From positions 205,941-269,940 of the forward strand of contig NZ_CABSIF010000006.1 in NCBI RefSeq assembly GCF_902477725.1: a stretch of 64,000 nucleotides of DNA, written 5' to 3'. This stretch comes from an uncultured Desulfovibrio sp. GTDB lineage: Bacteria > Desulfobacterota > Desulfovibrionia > Desulfovibrionales > Desulfovibrionaceae. Under the pieces are notes generated by a model that was not told the DNA's origin, made no database searches, and saw only the letters and a program-made list of their open reading frames with translations. This document shows positions 1 to 8,013 of this stretch, piece after piece (positions within the stretch are counted from its first letter, which is position 1; each line of letters begins with the position of its first letter). The position numbers were made by a program, and so were the translations under genes.

Positions 1-104
1 TAATGCCCGCTGTAGACCTTGCCGTCCGGCTGCTTTTCATCAATGATAAATTCAATAATTTCAAGTTCGTTATTGCTAACGTTCAGCAAGCTGTTTTGCG
101 ACAT
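1..104 (-). CDS. Chemotaxis coupling protein, CheV/CheW type (N-terminal part only)
   Basis: Only the first 34 codons lie in the window; the gene continues past position 1. The reading from the ATG at 104 gives a short polar start followed by NELEIIEFIIDE. This resembles the opening of the CheW-like domain in CheV-type coupling proteins, which link chemoreceptors to CheA at the cell pole. A weak ribosome site (GGAAAG) sits just upstream. The assignment rests on family memory of this N-terminal pattern, not on the conserved CheW core, which is outside the window. A plain CheW protein is the main alternative. Confidence 0.5.
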   Translation of the reverse strand, partial: MSQNSLLNVSNNELEIIEFIIDEKQPDGKVYSGH

Positions 105-227
105 GGCTTTCCATCCTGTGCTGCGGAAGGCGTGGCTTTCCACCGATATCGTGTGCTCCGTTTACGGGAACCGCTGTTGAGATGTATCGGCAGGATATGT
201 ATTCCCTTAAGGCCTATGTTCAAAAAC

Positions 228-905
228 CTATTTGCGCCCCTTCGCGGGCTTGGCGGCCTTGGGCGGTTCGCGCCGGGGGCAGAAGCTCAGCATTTCGCAT
301 GTGTCGCACAGGGGTTTGCGCGCATCGCACACTTCGCGCCCAAACCAGACCATGCGGTGGTTCACATCGCCCCATTCCTCGCGCGGAAAAAGTTTCATGA
401 GGTCGCGCTCAATAGGTATGGGATCGGTTTCGTCCGTCAGCCCCAGGCGGTAGGCAATGCGTTTTACATGCGTATCAACAGCAAGCCCCTCGTTGATGCC
501 GTATGCGCCAAACAGCACCACATTGGCTGTTTTGCGGGCAACGCCGGGGATGGTGACGAGGTCTTCAATGCTTTTGGGGATTTGCCCGTCAAAAACATCA
601 CGCACACGCCGCGCTGCCCCCAGCAGGTTTTTGGCCTTGCTGTGAAAAAATCCTGTGGGCCGGATGACGCTTTCCAGTTCTTCCAGCTGGGCCTCGGCCA
701 GGGCGGCAGGGGTGGGCCAGCGGCGGAACAGCTCCGGCGTAACGGTATTCACCCTGGCATCTGTGCACTGTGCGGCCAGCACTGTGGCTACCAGCAGTTC
801 CCATGCATTTTGGGCGTCCAGATGGGTGCGCGGGTGTGGATAGCGTTTTTGCAGGGCGGCAAGAACGTTCCGGGCCGTTGCCTGTGGGGATGATTTTACG
901 CTCAT
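228..905 (-). CDS. nth: Endonuclease III (DNA glycosylase/AP lyase)
   Basis: Base-excision repair enzyme that removes oxidised pyrimidines and cleaves the abasic strand. The 225-residue product has the family hallmarks in order: an N-terminal helical region with LLVATVLAAQCTDARVN, the helix-hairpin-helix with catalytic lysine in IPGVARKTANVVL, the catalytic aspartate in VDTHVKR, and a C-terminal 4Fe-4S loop with spacing C-x6-C-x2-C-x5-C (CDARKPLCDTCEMLSFCP). Length is normal for the family. It lies divergent from cutA with about 150 bp between them. The start at 905 has AAAGAG upstream. All key residues are present, so it should be active. Confidence 0.96.
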   Translation of the reverse strand: MSVKSSPQATARNVLAALQKRYPHPRTHLDAQNAWELLVATVLAAQCTDARVNTVTPELFRRWPTPAALAEAQLEELESVIRPTGFFHSKAKNLLGAARRVRDVFDGQIPKSIEDLVTIPGVARKTANVVLFGAYGINEGLAVDTHVKRIAYRLGLTDETDPIPIERDLMKLFPREEWGDVNHRMVWFGREVCDARKPLCDTCEMLSFCPRREPPKAAKPAKGRK

Positions 906-1056
906 GTCTCTTTATGCCACAGGGAGCGCATGCCCGCAAGCAAGGGCACTGGTGCGTGGCGCAATCCGTCGTGATGCAATCCCTTGCCCCGTTTGGATGC
1001 ATATTGCACCCGTGGCTAGGGTTTGTTTTTTTTTCGGCTACGTGTAGCATGCCTAT

Positions 1057-1401
1057 ATGGAACACGAGGAAAACAGCAAGGTTTTTCTGGTCTATATGAC
1101 CACGCCCACCCAGGAGGAGGCGCTGACGCTCGCGCGCGAGCTGGTGCGTCTGCGTCTGGCCGCCGGGGTCAACATGGTGCCCGGCGCGCAGTCGGTTTAC
1201 CGCTGGAAGGGCGAGGTACACGAAGCCGGGGAATGCCTGCTTGTAGCCCAGGTGAGCGAGGCCGCATTGCCGGATTTTATGGCAAAGGCGCGCGCCCTGC
1301 ACAGCTATGAAGTCCCCTGTGTGGTCGCCATGCCCATTGCAGACGGCCATCAGCCTTTTTTGCGCTGGATTACAGAAAACAGTCTGCCGCCCACGGCCTG
1401 A
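1057..1401 (+). CDS. cutA: CutA-type divalent-cation tolerance protein
   Basis: Small cytoplasmic trimeric protein of the CutA1 family, historically linked to copper tolerance but of uncertain biochemical role. The 114-residue product shows the family core: VYMTTPTQEEA at the N-terminus, RLAAGVNMVPGAQSVYRW in the middle (the usual LAAC is LAAG here) and a C-terminal EVPCVVAMPI strand. Length fits the family (about 105-115 residues). It is transcribed divergently from nth, and the kinase gene follows after 35 bp, so the two may be co-transcribed. Confidence 0.92.
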   Translation: MEHEENSKVFLVYMTTPTQEEALTLARELVRLRLAAGVNMVPGAQSVYRWKGEVHEAGECLLVAQVSEAALPDFMAKARALHSYEVPCVVAMPIADGHQPFLRWITENSLPPTA

Positions 1402-1436
1402 CCAACTTTCATCCGTCACGTCATCAAGAGGAAACT

Positions 1437-2390
1437 ATGTCCATCTATGTTTCAGGATCACTGGCTTTTGACCGCATCATGACCTTCCCCGGCAGTTTTC
1501 AGGATCACATCCTGATGGACAAACTGCACATGATCAACGTGAGCTTCATGGTGGACGGCATGGATGAACGGCGCGGCGGTTGCGCGGGCAATATTGCCTA
1601 TTCTCTGGCCCTGCTTGGCGAAAAGCCCACCATCGTTGCCGCCGCTGGGCGCGACTTTGGCCCTTACGCCATTGTGCTGGAAAATATGGGGCTGCCTCTG
1701 GAAGGTATCCGCCGGGCGGAAGAAATCTTTACCGCCCTGTGCTACATCACCACCGACCTCAACAGCAACCAGATCACCGGTTTTTACCCCGGCGCCATGA
1801 GCCTCCCTGCCGATTACAGCTTCCCCGCCATTGATGGTGATAAGGACATTGCCATTATCTCCCCCGGCAATGTGGAGGACATGCGCCGCCTGCCGGGATT
1901 TTACCGCGAAAAGGGCGTTCCCTATATTTTCGACCCCGGCCAGCAGTTGCCCGTGCTTACCGGCAACGATCTGCTGGCGGCCATTGAAGGCTCCTTTGCC
2001 TGCATCACCAACGACTACGAACTGAACATGATCTGCAAGGCCACGGGCAAGAGCGAGGACGAACTGGTAGGCCGCACCCTGTGGCTTGTGACCACGCTCG
2101 GCGCCGACGGCGCGCTTGTGCGCGGCGCGGACGGCACGGAAACGCGCATTCCCGCTGTACCTCCCCGTCAGATTCTCGACCCCACCGGCGCGGGCGACGC
2201 GCACCGCGCGGGCCTGCTCAAGGGCCTGCTGCACGGGCTTTCCATGCCTGAAGCCGCCAAGATCGGCTCGGTGAGCGCCAGCTTCTGCCTTGAAAAAATG
2301 GGCACGCAGGAACACGAGTATTCACCGGAAGTCTTCCGGCAGCGGTATGAATCCGTGTTTGGCCCACTGCCCGCAGGCATTCTGGCTTAA
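1437..2390 (+). CDS. PfkB-family carbohydrate kinase, adenosine-kinase-like
   Basis: Ribokinase-fold kinase that transfers phosphate from ATP to a sugar or nucleoside hydroxyl. The 317-residue product begins with the strand IYVSGSLAFDRI, has the glycine-rich substrate loop RRGGCAGNIAYSLALLG near residue 45, and ends with the PfkB signature DPTGAGDAHRAGLL carrying the catalytic Asp of GAGD near residue 250. Adenosine kinase is the closest named subgroup I recall, which would place it in purine salvage and removal of adenosine from S-adenosylhomocysteine turnover. Substrate cannot be proved from sequence. A GAGGAA ribosome site precedes the ATG. Confidence 0.82.
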   Translation: MSIYVSGSLAFDRIMTFPGSFQDHILMDKLHMINVSFMVDGMDERRGGCAGNIAYSLALLGEKPTIVAAAGRDFGPYAIVLENMGLPLEGIRRAEEIFTALCYITTDLNSNQITGFYPGAMSLPADYSFPAIDGDKDIAIISPGNVEDMRRLPGFYREKGVPYIFDPGQQLPVLTGNDLLAAIEGSFACITNDYELNMICKATGKSEDELVGRTLWLVTTLGADGALVRGADGTETRIPAVPPRQILDPTGAGDAHRAGLLKGLLHGLSMPEAAKIGSVSASFCLEKMGTQEHEYSPEVFRQRYESVFGPLPAGILA

Positions 2391-2448
2391 GCGGCAGGCC
2401 GGCCCTTGCGGCAGACAATTTAAACGGGCTGTACCCCGGGGGTAAACC

Positions 2449-2907
2449 ATGCAGAACAAGCTTCCAGAGGGTATACGGGTTCTGTTTGTGGCTGGTTTTG
2501 GCCCGGTGGTGGCCGACCCTGACGCAAGCGGCAAGCTGTACAGAAAGGTGCTGGGCCTGCCCCTGCGCCATGAAGAAGGTTACGAAGGCTATTGGCATTC
2601 CCAGTGTCTGGAGGGCGTAAAACATTTCGCCCTCTGGCCGCTGGAAAAGGCCGCGCTCTCCTGCTTTGGCGAGGAGGTCTGGCCGGAGCGCCTGCCTGTG
2701 CCGCAATCCTGGCTTGAGCTTGATGTGGAAGATATTGTTTCTGCCACGCGCATTCTTGAGCAGAACGGCTATGAGCTGCTCCTCCGGCTGAAGGAAGAAC
2801 CCTGGGGGCAGACCGTCACCAGATTCCTCAGCCCAGAGGGTATACTCATGGCTGTTACGCACACGCCTTTTTTGCGCGAGGCGGCTTCGGCGGAGGAAAC
2901 GGCCTGA
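2449..2907 (+). CDS. VOC (glyoxalase/dioxygenase) superfamily protein
   Basis: The 152-residue product reads as a two-module vicinal-oxygen-chelate fold: an N-terminal FVAGFGPVVADPDASGKLYRKVLGLPL unit typical of VOC domains, a middle LELDVEDIVSATRILEQNGYELL helix-strand, and a C-terminal VTRFLSPEGILMAVTHTP strand. Proteins of this kind include glyoxalases, antibiotic-resistance binders and unknowns. Metal ligands are not obvious, so catalytic function is uncertain. It starts 58 bp after the kinase, and a small membrane protein follows 13 bp later, suggesting a short operon. Confidence 0.7.
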   Translation: MQNKLPEGIRVLFVAGFGPVVADPDASGKLYRKVLGLPLRHEEGYEGYWHSQCLEGVKHFALWPLEKAALSCFGEEVWPERLPVPQSWLELDVEDIVSATRILEQNGYELLLRLKEEPWGQTVTRFLSPEGILMAVTHTPFLREAASAEETA

Positions 2908-2920
2908 GCAGGGAGGCGGC

Positions 2921-3349
2921 ATGTACTACATTGCGCTGGTGGTATTTGCGGGCTGCATTGTGGCCCTGCAACCGCCCATTAACGCAGCCTTGAGCCGTAC
3001 GGTGGGGCTGCTGGAAAGCGGGCTTATTTCCTTTGCCATAGGCGCGGTTTTTCTGGCTGTCCCCGTGCTGCTGATGGGGCGGGGCAATGTGTTCCGCGTA
3101 ATTGAAACTCCTGTCTGGCAGTGGGCTGGAGGGGTGCTGGGCGCGTTCATGGTTGTGAGCACAACCATGGCCGCGCCGCGTATTGGCGTGCTGGCTACGC
3201 TGGTCGCCATGATTTTTGGCAACCTTGTTATGGCGGCCATTATTGACCACAACGGCTGGTTCGGCCTCAATACAATTCCTTTTGACTGGCGCAGAATGCT
3301 TGGGCTGGTGTTGGTGCTGGCGGGCATTGCCCTTGTGGTGCGCCGCTGA
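2921..3349 (+). CDS. Small DMT-superfamily membrane protein (YdcZ/DUF606 type)
   Basis: A 142-residue, strongly hydrophobic protein with about five predicted membrane segments. The N-terminal segment with LQPPINAALSRTVG and the closing segment LGLVLVLAGIALVVRR match the DUF606 (YdcZ) branch of the drug/metabolite transporter superfamily, which is half the usual DMT length and presumably works as a dimer. Substrate is unknown. A GGAGG site lies 6 bp before the ATG. It is tightly spaced after the VOC gene. Confidence 0.75.
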   Translation: MYYIALVVFAGCIVALQPPINAALSRTVGLLESGLISFAIGAVFLAVPVLLMGRGNVFRVIETPVWQWAGGVLGAFMVVSTTMAAPRIGVLATLVAMIFGNLVMAAIIDHNGWFGLNTIPFDWRRMLGLVLVLAGIALVVRR

Positions 3350-3405
3350 TAATGCCTGCGGCGCGCGGCAAAAGGCTGGCGTTGCAGCAAAAATAAGGGA
3401 AAGAA

Positions 3406-3876
3406 ATGCGCGTTGATGCAGTGCGGGAGTTTTTGGCCCGTCACGGTCTTGAAGAGGCATACCGGGAGTTTGAAGTTTCAAGCGCCACAGTTGATCTGGC
3501 GGCTCAAGCCATCGGCTGCGAGCCGGGGCGCATTGCCAAGAGCCTTTCCATCAGCGTCAACGATGCGCCGATGGTGCTGGTGGTCATGGGCACGGCCCGT
3601 CTGGACAACCGCAAGTTCAAGGACGCTTTTCACGCCAAGGCCCGTTTTATCAAGCCTGAAGATCTGGAGGCCCAGGTGGGGCATCCCATGGGCGGCGTCT
3701 GCCCCTTTGCCCTGCCCGAGGGCGTTGCCGTGTATCTGGACGAAAGCCTCAGGCGCTACGATCCTGTGTACCCGGCTGCGGGCGCGCCCAACAATGCCGC
3801 CAGGCTCACTCTGGCGGAACTGGAGCGGGTCACGGGCGGCGTGTGGGTGGACGTGTGCAAGAACGAAGAATCATGA
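3406..3876 (+). CDS. YbaK/ProX-type aminoacyl-tRNA deacylase
   Basis: Trans-editing hydrolase that removes mischarged amino acids (Cys or Ala) from tRNA-Pro. The 156-residue product covers the whole single domain: the N-terminal helix DAVREFLARHGL, the conserved lysine in GRIAKSLSISV, the core strand PMVLVVMGTARLDNRKF, the loop GHPMGGVCPFALP and the C-terminal YPAAGAPNNAARLT. It lacks a synthetase domain, so it is a free-standing editor. An AAGGGA ribosome site precedes the start. It may be co-transcribed with the preceding membrane gene. Confidence 0.85.
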   Translation: MRVDAVREFLARHGLEEAYREFEVSSATVDLAAQAIGCEPGRIAKSLSISVNDAPMVLVVMGTARLDNRKFKDAFHAKARFIKPEDLEAQVGHPMGGVCPFALPEGVAVYLDESLRRYDPVYPAAGAPNNAARLTLAELERVTGGVWVDVCKNEES

Positions 3877-4028
3877 TTTTTTTTGCTGATACGCCCGTAG
3901 GATAATACTGCGTTGCGGCAGGTGCCGTGCGTGATCCTGCGGGCGCTGTATTTTTGACGTACCTGCGGGCGGGGCGTTCATCTGCGGATTGTTGCGTCAG
4001 AGCGGCCCCGGTGAGCTGGTTTTTTGCC

Positions 4029-4397
4029 CTACTGCCCAAAACCGCCGCGCCGTCTGTGGCAGCCGCCCACGCCGCAGCGTGTGCCGTGCCCGTCGCACAG
4101 TTCATAATCTCCGCCTTCTATGCGCAGCAGCTTGCCGTTCACCAGCGAGTCGGCCAGTTTTTTGCGCGCTTCCGCATAGATGCTCTGCACGGTGGTGCGG
4201 GCAATGCGCATTTTTTCAGCGCAAGCCTCCTGATTCATGCCCTCAAGATCAATGAGGCGCACGGCCTCATATTCGTCCACGGTCATGATGACTTCCTGCT
4301 GCACCTGCGGGGCGCTCTGCCCAAAACCCGGCAGCGGCCCAAAGTTGCGGTTTTCCGGCAGGCAGCAGACTTTGCGCCATTTTTTTGGTCTTGGCAT
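4029..4397 (-). CDS. DUF134 family DNA-binding protein
   Basis: The 122-residue protein matches DUF134, a family with a sigma-region-4-like helix-turn-helix. Visible features are the N-terminal MPRPKKWRKVCCLPE, a middle VDEYEAVRLIDLEGMNQEACAEKM, and the presumed recognition helix ARTTVQSIYAEARKKLADSLV followed by GKLLRIEGG. The C-terminus is Cys/His/Gly-rich (CDGHGTRCGVGGCHRRRGG) and could bind metal or a cluster. The start at 4397 is chosen over the longer reading because AGAGGA sits correctly upstream and the family begins MPRP. It is next to a DUF5320 gene and Mrp, a common grouping in anaerobes; a role as local regulator is inference. Confidence 0.85.
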   Translation of the reverse strand: MPRPKKWRKVCCLPENRNFGPLPGFGQSAPQVQQEVIMTVDEYEAVRLIDLEGMNQEACAEKMRIARTTVQSIYAEARKKLADSLVNGKLLRIEGGDYELCDGHGTRCGVGGCHRRRGGFGQ

Positions 4398-4483
4398 GTA
4401 ATCCTCTTGGGGGCCGTCCGGCAATGGCGCGCACAGGATGCGCACACTGGCCGGGCGGTCGTGCTCATTCATATGCGGGCACT

Positions 4484-4849
4484 TTAGCCGTTATTGCCCG
4501 CTGCGTCACTGCCTGCCGCAGGGCCTGCTGCGGGGCCGTTGCCCTGTTGCCTACCGCGACCCATACCGCACCCTTCGCCACGGCCCATGCTCTGGCCAGC
4601 TTCCTGACTGTTTGCGGCGCAGTTGCCGCCCCGGTTGCCATGTCGTTGCCCGTGGCGGCAGCAGCAGCGGCCTTGGCCCATGCCCATATTCTGGCTTGCA
4701 TCCATTCCCTGATCTGCGGTCTGACCTGCGTCAGGCACTGCGCCCATGCCGCGACCTGCCGCGTTGGCAGCCTTGCCGCCGCATCTGCCCATACCGCGCC
4801 CTGTGCGCGAATCATTGCCCTCCGGCCCTGTGTGATCGAAACGAGGCAT
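4484..4849 (-). CDS. DUF5320-like Gly/Met/Gln-rich small protein
   Basis: A 121-residue low-complexity protein starting MPRFDHTGPEGNDSRTGRGMG, the pattern of DUF5320 proteins (typically MPRGDGTGP..GPMTGRGMG). The rest is built of Gly, Met, Gln, Ala and Asn with scattered Cys. Such genes sit beside Mrp/NifX-type proteins of iron-sulfur or molybdenum cofactor handling in anaerobes; the biochemical role is unknown. The start at 4849 has GGAGGG upstream. The gene is divergent from mrp, and two palindromes lie in the shared upstream region. Confidence 0.75.
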   Translation of the reverse strand: MPRFDHTGPEGNDSRTGRGMGRCGGKAANAAGRGMGAVPDAGQTADQGMDASQNMGMGQGRCCCRHGQRHGNRGGNCAANSQEAGQSMGRGEGCGMGRGRQQGNGPAAGPAAGSDAAGNNG

Positions 4850-4874
4850 GTTACCCTCCTAATGTTGCCGTTAT

Positions 4875-4886
4875 TGACATATGTCA
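4875..4886. promoter_or_regulatory. Palindromic operator candidate, copy 1
   Basis: Perfect 12-bp palindrome TGACATATGTCA in the divergent region between the DUF5320 and Mrp genes. An identical second copy lies 34 bp further on. Two exact copies in an AT-rich intergenic stretch suggest binding sites for a dimeric regulator. The regulator is not identified; the adjacent DUF134 protein is an obvious candidate by location only. Confidence 0.65.
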
Positions 4887-4908
4887 TAAATAGAAGTATG
4901 TGTGTTTT

Positions 4909-4920
4909 TGACATATGTCA
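4909..4920. promoter_or_regulatory. Palindromic operator candidate, copy 2
   Basis: Second exact copy of TGACATATGTCA, 78 bp before the Mrp start codon. Both copies are preceded by T, giving TTGACATATGTCA. TTGACA is also a sigma-70 -35 element, so either copy could overlap a promoter. The centre-to-centre distance of 34 bp is about three helical turns, consistent with same-face binding of two dimers. Confidence 0.65.
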
Positions 4921-4998
4921 ATAATAAAAAATCAGACAAAGCTAATTTGCCTGAAAAAATGCTTCTGAAAGCAAACCATTCCGAGAGGACAATGAACC

Positions 4999-5835
4999 AT
5001 GAGTGATTGCAATCATCAGTGCGGTTCCTGCGGTGAGCAGTGCAACGAGCGTAGCGAGGGGCAGGAGGCGCAGGTGGATTTTCGCGTCAAAACGCACCCC
5101 AAAAGCCGTGTTGGCAAGGTTATAGGCATTGTCAGCGGCAAGGGCGGCGTGGGCAAGTCGCTGGTCACATCCCTGCTGGCGGTAGCCCTTACCCGGCAGG
5201 GCAAACACTGCGCCATTCTGGATGCGGACATCACCGGCCCCTCCATCCCCCGCGTGTTTGGACTGACGGGCAAGGCCCATGTTGAGGGCGACGGCCTTGT
5301 GCCCGAGCGCAGCAAGGGTGGGGTGGACATCATGTCCATGAACCTGCTGCTGCCCGGCGATTCCGATGCCGTGCTCTGGCGGGGACCCATCATTGCCGGC
5401 GCGGTCAAGCAGTTCTGGTCGGACGTGGTCTGGCGCGATGTGGACTACATGTTTGTGGACATGCCTCCAGGAACAGGCGATGTGCCGCTGACCGTGTTCC
5501 AGTCCCTGCCGGTGGACGGTATTGTGGTTGTGACCTCGCCGCAGGAACTGGTGAGCATGATCGTGCAGAAAGCCATTGATATGGCGCGCCAGATGGATAT
5601 TCCCATCCTTGGGCTGGTGGAGAACTACTCGTATTTCAAGTGCCCGGATAACAACAAGGAATACAAAATATTTGGCGAGAGTCACATTGACGCCGTGGCC
5701 CAGCGTTACGGCCTGAAGGTGCTTGCCCGCCTGCCCATTGACCCTGCCCTAGCGCAAGCCTGTGACAAGGGCGCCATCGAGGATGTCGACCAGCACTTTA
5801 TGGACGGTGCATTGGCCGTGATTTCACATATGTAG
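4999..5835 (+). CDS. Mrp/NBP35-family P-loop ATPase (iron-sulfur carrier type)
   Basis: Cytoplasmic ATPase of the Mrp/ApbC/NBP35 group, proposed to assemble or deliver iron-sulfur clusters. The 278-residue product has an N-terminal Cys-rich segment (CNHQCGSCGEQC), a deviant Walker A SGKGGVGKS at about residue 46, the Asp of ILDADITGPS, DIMSMNLLLP and VDMPPGTGD. Near the C-terminus the position of the usual CxxC motif reads KCPDNNKEY, so only one of the two cysteines is present. It lies downstream of the two palindromes, divergent from the DUF5320 gene. A GAGAGGA site precedes the ATG. Confidence 0.9.
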   Translation: MSDCNHQCGSCGEQCNERSEGQEAQVDFRVKTHPKSRVGKVIGIVSGKGGVGKSLVTSLLAVALTRQGKHCAILDADITGPSIPRVFGLTGKAHVEGDGLVPERSKGGVDIMSMNLLLPGDSDAVLWRGPIIAGAVKQFWSDVVWRDVDYMFVDMPPGTGDVPLTVFQSLPVDGIVVVTSPQELVSMIVQKAIDMARQMDIPILGLVENYSYFKCPDNNKEYKIFGESHIDAVAQRYGLKVLARLPIDPALAQACDKGAIEDVDQHFMDGALAVISHM

Positions 5836-5871
5836 GATCGCGTACAGCGTAGCGCCTGTGTGGCGTCTGTT

Positions 5872-5931
5872 GCGTATGGCCGCAGGGTGAGGGAGCCGTT
5901 GCACGGCTGGCCCCGCCTTGCGGCCATGCGC
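5872..5931 (+). other. Structured hairpin after the Mrp gene
   Basis: The arms ATGGCCGCA (5876-5884) and TGCGGCCAT (5919-5927) pair perfectly, and an inner hairpin AGCCG/CGGCT lies between them. There is no clear U-run afterwards, so this may be a weak terminator or an mRNA-end stabiliser. The rest of the 177-bp gap before aldA holds nothing I recognise. Confidence 0.45.
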
Positions 5932-6012
5932 CTTTGCTGAATACGTAAAAAAGGGAGTATCTTTACCTTTGCTGCCATGTGTGCCTATGCTTGCCCAAAC
6001 CAAGGAGCAACC

Positions 6013-7446
6013 ATGCGTACATACCAACAATTCATCAACGGCAAATTGGTTTCCCCTACAGGCTTTGCAATGATTGAAGTGGAGAACCCCTCCACAGGCA
6101 AAATAATGGCCCAGACGCCCAACGGCGGGCGTGAGGACGGGCTGGCGGCGCTTGCAGCCGCGCACAGGGCACAGGATGCCTGGGCGGCGCTTCCGGCGGT
6201 GGCCCGCGCCGGATACCTTAAAAAAATGGCGGATCTTATCCGCAAGCACCGGCTGGAACTTGGCCGCATCCTCGCCGAGGAACAGGCCAAAACCCACCCC
6301 CTGGCCCAAGTAGAAATCGACCTCACCGCCGAGTATTTTGACTACTATGCCGGATGGGCGCGCATCTACGAGGGCGAGATCATCCAGAGCGACCGCCCGC
6401 GCGAAAACATACTACTGTACCGCAAGCCCATTGGCGTTGTGGTGGGCATCTGCCCGTGGAACTTCCCCTTCTTTGTCATGGCGCGCAAGGTCGCCCCCTC
6501 GCTGCTGGTGGGCTGCACCACGGTTATCAAACCCAGCAGTATCGCCCCGGCCACGGTCATGCATTTTGCCAGCCTGCTTACGGAACTGGATCTGCCCGCT
6601 GGCGTGGTAAACTTTGTCACGGGCGGCGGCAGCACCCTGGGTGAGGCCCTTTCTTCCAGCTCCATGACCGACATGGTCAGCCTGACAGGCAGCGTGGAGG
6701 CCGGACAGCGCATCATTGCCGCTGGCGCGCAGAACATCATCAAGGTTTCGCTGGAACTGGGCGGCAAAGCCCCGGCCATTGTCTGCGCCGATGCGGATAT
6801 GGATCTGGCGGTCAAGGCCGTTACGGCCTCGCGCACGGTCTTCAGCGGGCAGGTGTGCAACTGCGCGGAACGCCTCTATGTGCACGAAAGCGTGGCCGAC
6901 ATGTTCGCCGAAAAACTGGCGGCTGCCTTTGCCGCCGTGCGGCTGGGCAATCCTTTTGACGATCCGGCACCTGACATGTGCAGCCAGATCAGCGCCGAGC
7001 ATCTTGAAAAGATCAGCGGCATGGTCAAGCGCGCGGAAGCGGACGGCGCGGAAGCCGTTGTCGGCGGCGCGCCCGCAGACCGCGATTCCGGCTACTTCTA
7101 TACGCCCACCTTGCTGCGCAACTGCCGCCAGGACATGGAAATCGTGCGTAACGAAGTGTTTGGCCCTGTGCTGCCCATGATGACCTTCCATGATCTGGAT
7201 GAAGCCCTGGCCCTTGCCAACGACTGCGACTACGGCCTGACGTCCTCCATCTACACCACCAACGTATCCACGGCCATGGAAGCGGTGAACCGCCTGAAGT
7301 TTGGCGAGACCTACGTGAACCGCGAAAACTTCGAGGCCATGCAGGGCTTCCACGCCGGCTGGCGCAAGTCGGGCATTGGCGGCGCGGACGGCAAGCACGG
7401 CCTCATGGAATACCTCCAGACCCATGTGGCCTATATTCAATATTAG
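6013..7446 (+). CDS. aldA: Aldehyde dehydrogenase, AldA (lactaldehyde/glycolaldehyde) type
   Basis: NAD-dependent oxidation of small aldehydes to acids. The 477-residue product closely follows E. coli AldA along its whole length, for example YEGEIIQSDRPRENILL, WNFPFFVMARKVAPSL, the catalytic-base region LELGGKAPAIV, the nucleophile Cys282 in GQVCNCAERL, and the near-identical end GFHAGWRKSGIGGADGKHG. The start at 6013 is preferred to an ATG 36 bp upstream because AAGGAG lies 6 bp before it. It is monocistronic, ending at a strong bidirectional terminator. In this organism it may help oxidise alcohol- or lactate-derived aldehydes; the exact substrate is inferred. Confidence 0.9.
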   Translation: MRTYQQFINGKLVSPTGFAMIEVENPSTGKIMAQTPNGGREDGLAALAAAHRAQDAWAALPAVARAGYLKKMADLIRKHRLELGRILAEEQAKTHPLAQVEIDLTAEYFDYYAGWARIYEGEIIQSDRPRENILLYRKPIGVVVGICPWNFPFFVMARKVAPSLLVGCTTVIKPSSIAPATVMHFASLLTELDLPAGVVNFVTGGGSTLGEALSSSSMTDMVSLTGSVEAGQRIIAAGAQNIIKVSLELGGKAPAIVCADADMDLAVKAVTASRTVFSGQVCNCAERLYVHESVADMFAEKLAAAFAAVRLGNPFDDPAPDMCSQISAEHLEKISGMVKRAEADGAEAVVGGAPADRDSGYFYTPTLLRNCRQDMEIVRNEVFGPVLPMMTFHDLDEALALANDCDYGLTSSIYTTNVSTAMEAVNRLKFGETYVNRENFEAMQGFHAGWRKSGIGGADGKHGLMEYLQTHVAYIQY

Positions 7447-7471
7447 CGGGTAATTGCAGACATGCTAAAAC

Positions 7472-7502
7472 AGACGAGGCCCCTCAGTGAGGGGCCTCGT
7501 CT
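7472..7502. terminator. Bidirectional intrinsic terminator between aldA and the cupin gene
   Basis: Perfect 14-bp stem (AGACGAGGCCCCTC with its complement) and a 3-base loop. It is followed by a short T-containing tail on the plus strand and by a run of four Ts on the minus strand. It sits between two convergent genes and can serve both. Confidence 0.85.
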
Positions 7503-7525
7503 ATTTCATATCAGGGGCGGCTTGC

Positions 7526-7873
7526 TTACTTGGTAAACAGAATCAGCGCCACCATCTTGAGATCCGTGGAGCCGGTATTGAGCAGGGCGTGGCTTTCACC
7601 ATCGTTGCACACGGTCACGTCGCCGGCTTTGACGGGGGCTTCAACGCCGTTGTCGTTGTACATGCCTTCGCCTTCAAGGATATAGTATATCTCGATTTCG
7701 CCGTTGTGCTTGTGGTTGCCCACGGCACAGCCGGGCTTGAGAGTGCCGATGTTGAAGAGGCGGCCTTTGCCAGCCAGCCCGTTCTCATTGACTATCTTGG
7801 TAAAGTGGATGGCGCCCGGCCCGCCAAAAAGTTCCTTTTCAAAGCATTCCAGAGCATCAGCGCGGTTGATCAT
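7526..7873 (-). CDS. Cupin-domain protein
   Basis: A 115-residue single-domain beta-barrel protein. The cupin motif 1 is visible as GNHKHNGEIEIYYILEGEG, with two His and a Glu positioned as metal ligands, and motif 2 as DVTVCNDGESHALLNTGS. Such proteins are small metal-dependent enzymes or sugar and effector sensors; the exact role is unknown. The start at 7873 is supported by AGGAG in front and by MINRADALE being a normal start, so the longer reading is rejected. It is convergent with aldA. Confidence 0.82.
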   Translation of the reverse strand: MINRADALECFEKELFGGPGAIHFTKIVNENGLAGKGRLFNIGTLKPGCAVGNHKHNGEIEIYYILEGEGMYNDNGVEAPVKAGDVTVCNDGESHALLNTGSTDLKMVALILFTK

Positions 7874-8013
7874 GGTGTTCTCCTGTGGTTCGGGCGCGGA
7901 TGCGCCGGTTAAAACTGGGCTGCAAGAGCGTGTTTCCTTGTTTTGCAAGGTCCGCCCGCAATGCCCGCGTGATAACCGGGCATTGCTGCGGCGATCATTC
8001 GCGCGGTAGGCGC

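Noticed and set aside
1458..2315. A 285-codon minus-strand open frame
   Set aside because: Antisense to the PfkB kinase gene, which has the full signature.
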